Below are positions 6,303 to 7,030 of a stretch of 7,030 nt of DNA, in pieces. The stretch is taken from NCBI GenBank assembly GCA_041580375.1, contig JBFGDZ010000174.1:1-7030 (forward strand). The letters run 5' to 3'. Below the pieces are notes generated by a model. That model saw only the letters and a program-made list of their open reading frames with translations, did not search any database and had not been told where the DNA came from. The DNA comes from JAPUIN01 sp041580375. Lineage in GTDB: Bacteria > Acidobacteriota > Polarisedimenticolia > Gp22-AA2. How positions within the stretch are numbered: position 1 is the first letter of the stretch; the number at the start of each line of letters is the position of its first letter. The position numbers and the translations under genes were made by a program.

Positions 6303-7030
6303 TTCATCGGGTGCTTCTCGAAGAACTGCCACATCAGCTCGGACGCGAAGATGTCGCGGTTGACCGGGCCGACCACGCGTCCCTCGAGCCGCGAGGCCCA
6401 GTCGCCGCCCGGCCACGAATGCCCGCCACCCTTGATGCTCCAGAAGACGACCTCCGAACCGCCGCGGCACGGGCCGTACCGGTACTCGGTCGCCGATCCC
6501 TTCGCCCTCGTGGATGCGGGCTCCTTCGGGCAGCCGTTGCGCTGCATGAAGAAGCGCACCGTGTCCGGTGCGGAGCGGAAATCGACCTTAGAGACCGAAT
6601 GCTCCCCCTTGCCGCCACCGTAGGGCGAGTTCTCGTCCGCCGTGCCGTGGAAATGGATCACGGGAACGGGCCGGCCGGACTTGGAGCACGGCACGCCGAG
6701 GACGCCGCTGACGGGCCCGATCGCGGCGATGCGGTCGGGGATCTCGCACGCCAGCCGGTAGGAGATCATCGCGCCGTTGGAAATGCCGGTCGAGTAGACG
6801 CGCTTCCGGTCGATCGAGTAGTCCTTCGCGAGATCGTCCAGAACGGCGACGGCGAACTCGACGTCGTCCACGTCCTTCTTGCTCGCATACCCGCAGCAGG
6901 CCCCGGCGTTGAAGGTCAGGAGCTTTTTGGAGAAGACGCCGCTGCCGGCCGGGTAGACGACCAGGAATCCGTGCTTCTCGGCGACCTCGTTCATGTGGGA
7001 CTGCTTCGCGACGGCGGCCGGAAAGCCGCC
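6299..7030 (-). CDS. PHB-depolymerase / feruloyl-esterase-like alpha/beta hydrolase, N-terminus cut off
   Basis: The last 243 residues of an alpha/beta-hydrolase esterase of the polyhydroxybutyrate depolymerase/feruloyl esterase type (LpqC-like group). The frame runs through the right edge, so the start, any signal peptide and the oxyanion-hole segment are outside; the ATG at 6994 falls within the conserved N-terminal domain and is not the true start. Counting from that Met, the catalytic triad is visible: Ser72 in G-I-S-N-G (70-74), Asp120 in F-H-G-T-A-D (115-120) and His192 in G-G-G-H-S-W-P-G-G (189-197). The paired Cys in N-A-G-A-C-C-G-Y (29-36) and the K-D-V-D-D-V-E-F segment (40-47) are family hallmarks. 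Relatives are usually exported and cut ester bonds in polyesters or plant cell-wall phenolics. The substrate is not fixed here. It is the most upstream gene visible in the operon with the TPR and fusion genes. Confidence 0.87.
   Translation of the reverse strand, partial: GGFPAAVAKQSHMNEVAEKHGFLVVYPAGSGVFSKKLLTFNAGACCGYASKKDVDDVEFAVAVLDDLAKDYSIDRKRVYSTGISNGAMISYRLACEIPDRIAAIGPVSGVLGVPCSKSGRPVPVIHFHGTADENSPYGGGKGEHSVSKVDFRSAPDTVRFFMQRNGCPKEPASTRAKGSATEYRYGPCRGGSEVVFWSIKGGGHSWPGGDWASRLEGRVVGPVNRDIFASELMWQFFEKHPMK

Noticed and set aside
6303..6470. Longer N-terminus for the TPR protein from an ATG at 6470
   Set aside because: The extra 56 residues lie entirely inside the esterase gene, over its catalytic-His region, are Arg/Gly-rich and non-TPR; the GTG at 6302 in the GTGA overlap is far more natural.
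5280..6623. Plus-strand open frames opposite the TPR and esterase genes
   Set aside because: Their repeated look is a mirror of the TPR units on the other strand; no start site or domain supports them.
1..7030. tRNA or rRNA genes, CRISPR arrays, IS ends or att sites
   Set aside because: I looked for repeats with spacers, terminal inverted repeats, transposase motifs and RNA gene signatures and saw none; genes fill nearly the whole window.

Overview
The window is a compact, very GC-rich stretch of bacterial chromosome with almost no non-coding DNA. It holds six protein genes, two of them cut by the window edges. G or C dominates third codon positions, GTG and TTG start codons are used, and a HlyD-type adaptor (normally a periplasmic-space protein) is present. 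These point to a Gram-negative, high-GC bacterium, perhaps an uncultured acidobacterial, myxobacterial or similar lineage; the sequence alone does not fix the phylum. I see no tRNA, rRNA, CRISPR, IS element or other sign of recent mobility.

Layout, left to right. (1) The C-terminal end of a zinc-type alcohol dehydrogenase (MDR family) on the plus strand, truncated by the left edge. (2) Convergent to it, a membrane-anchored family 2 glycosyltransferase on the minus strand. (3) Divergent from the glycosyltransferase across a 158-bp gap with one AT-rich, promoter-like patch: a soluble alkaline-phosphatase-superfamily (type I phosphodiesterase/nucleotide pyrophosphatase-like) hydrolase on the plus strand, probably starting at a TTG. 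(4-6) Convergent to that hydrolase, a three-gene minus-strand operon, in transcription order: a PHB-depolymerase/feruloyl-esterase-like alpha/beta hydrolase (N-terminus beyond the right edge), an eight-repeat TPR protein, and a large fusion protein with an N-terminal PqqD-like domain, a multi-pass M50-like membrane region and a C-terminal HlyD-like adaptor.

The operon is tightly coupled. The esterase stop and the TPR start share a GTGA, and the TPR stop overlaps or nearly abuts the fusion gene's start. The fusion protein is the most unusual item: it keeps the overall layout of M50/HlyD exporter-associated proteins but has lost the HExxH zinc-binding motif (Arg-Ser-Leu-Ala-His in its place) and has Glu instead of Asp in the second motif, so it looks like a pseudo-protease acting as a membrane scaffold or exporter part. 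Its transport partner, if there is one, is not in the window.

A second, window-wide signal is a large excess of GATC and especially CGATCG, tied to a context-dependent choice of Asp codon (GAT almost only before C, GAC otherwise). This resembles a highly iterated palindrome and is not explained by any gene product here.
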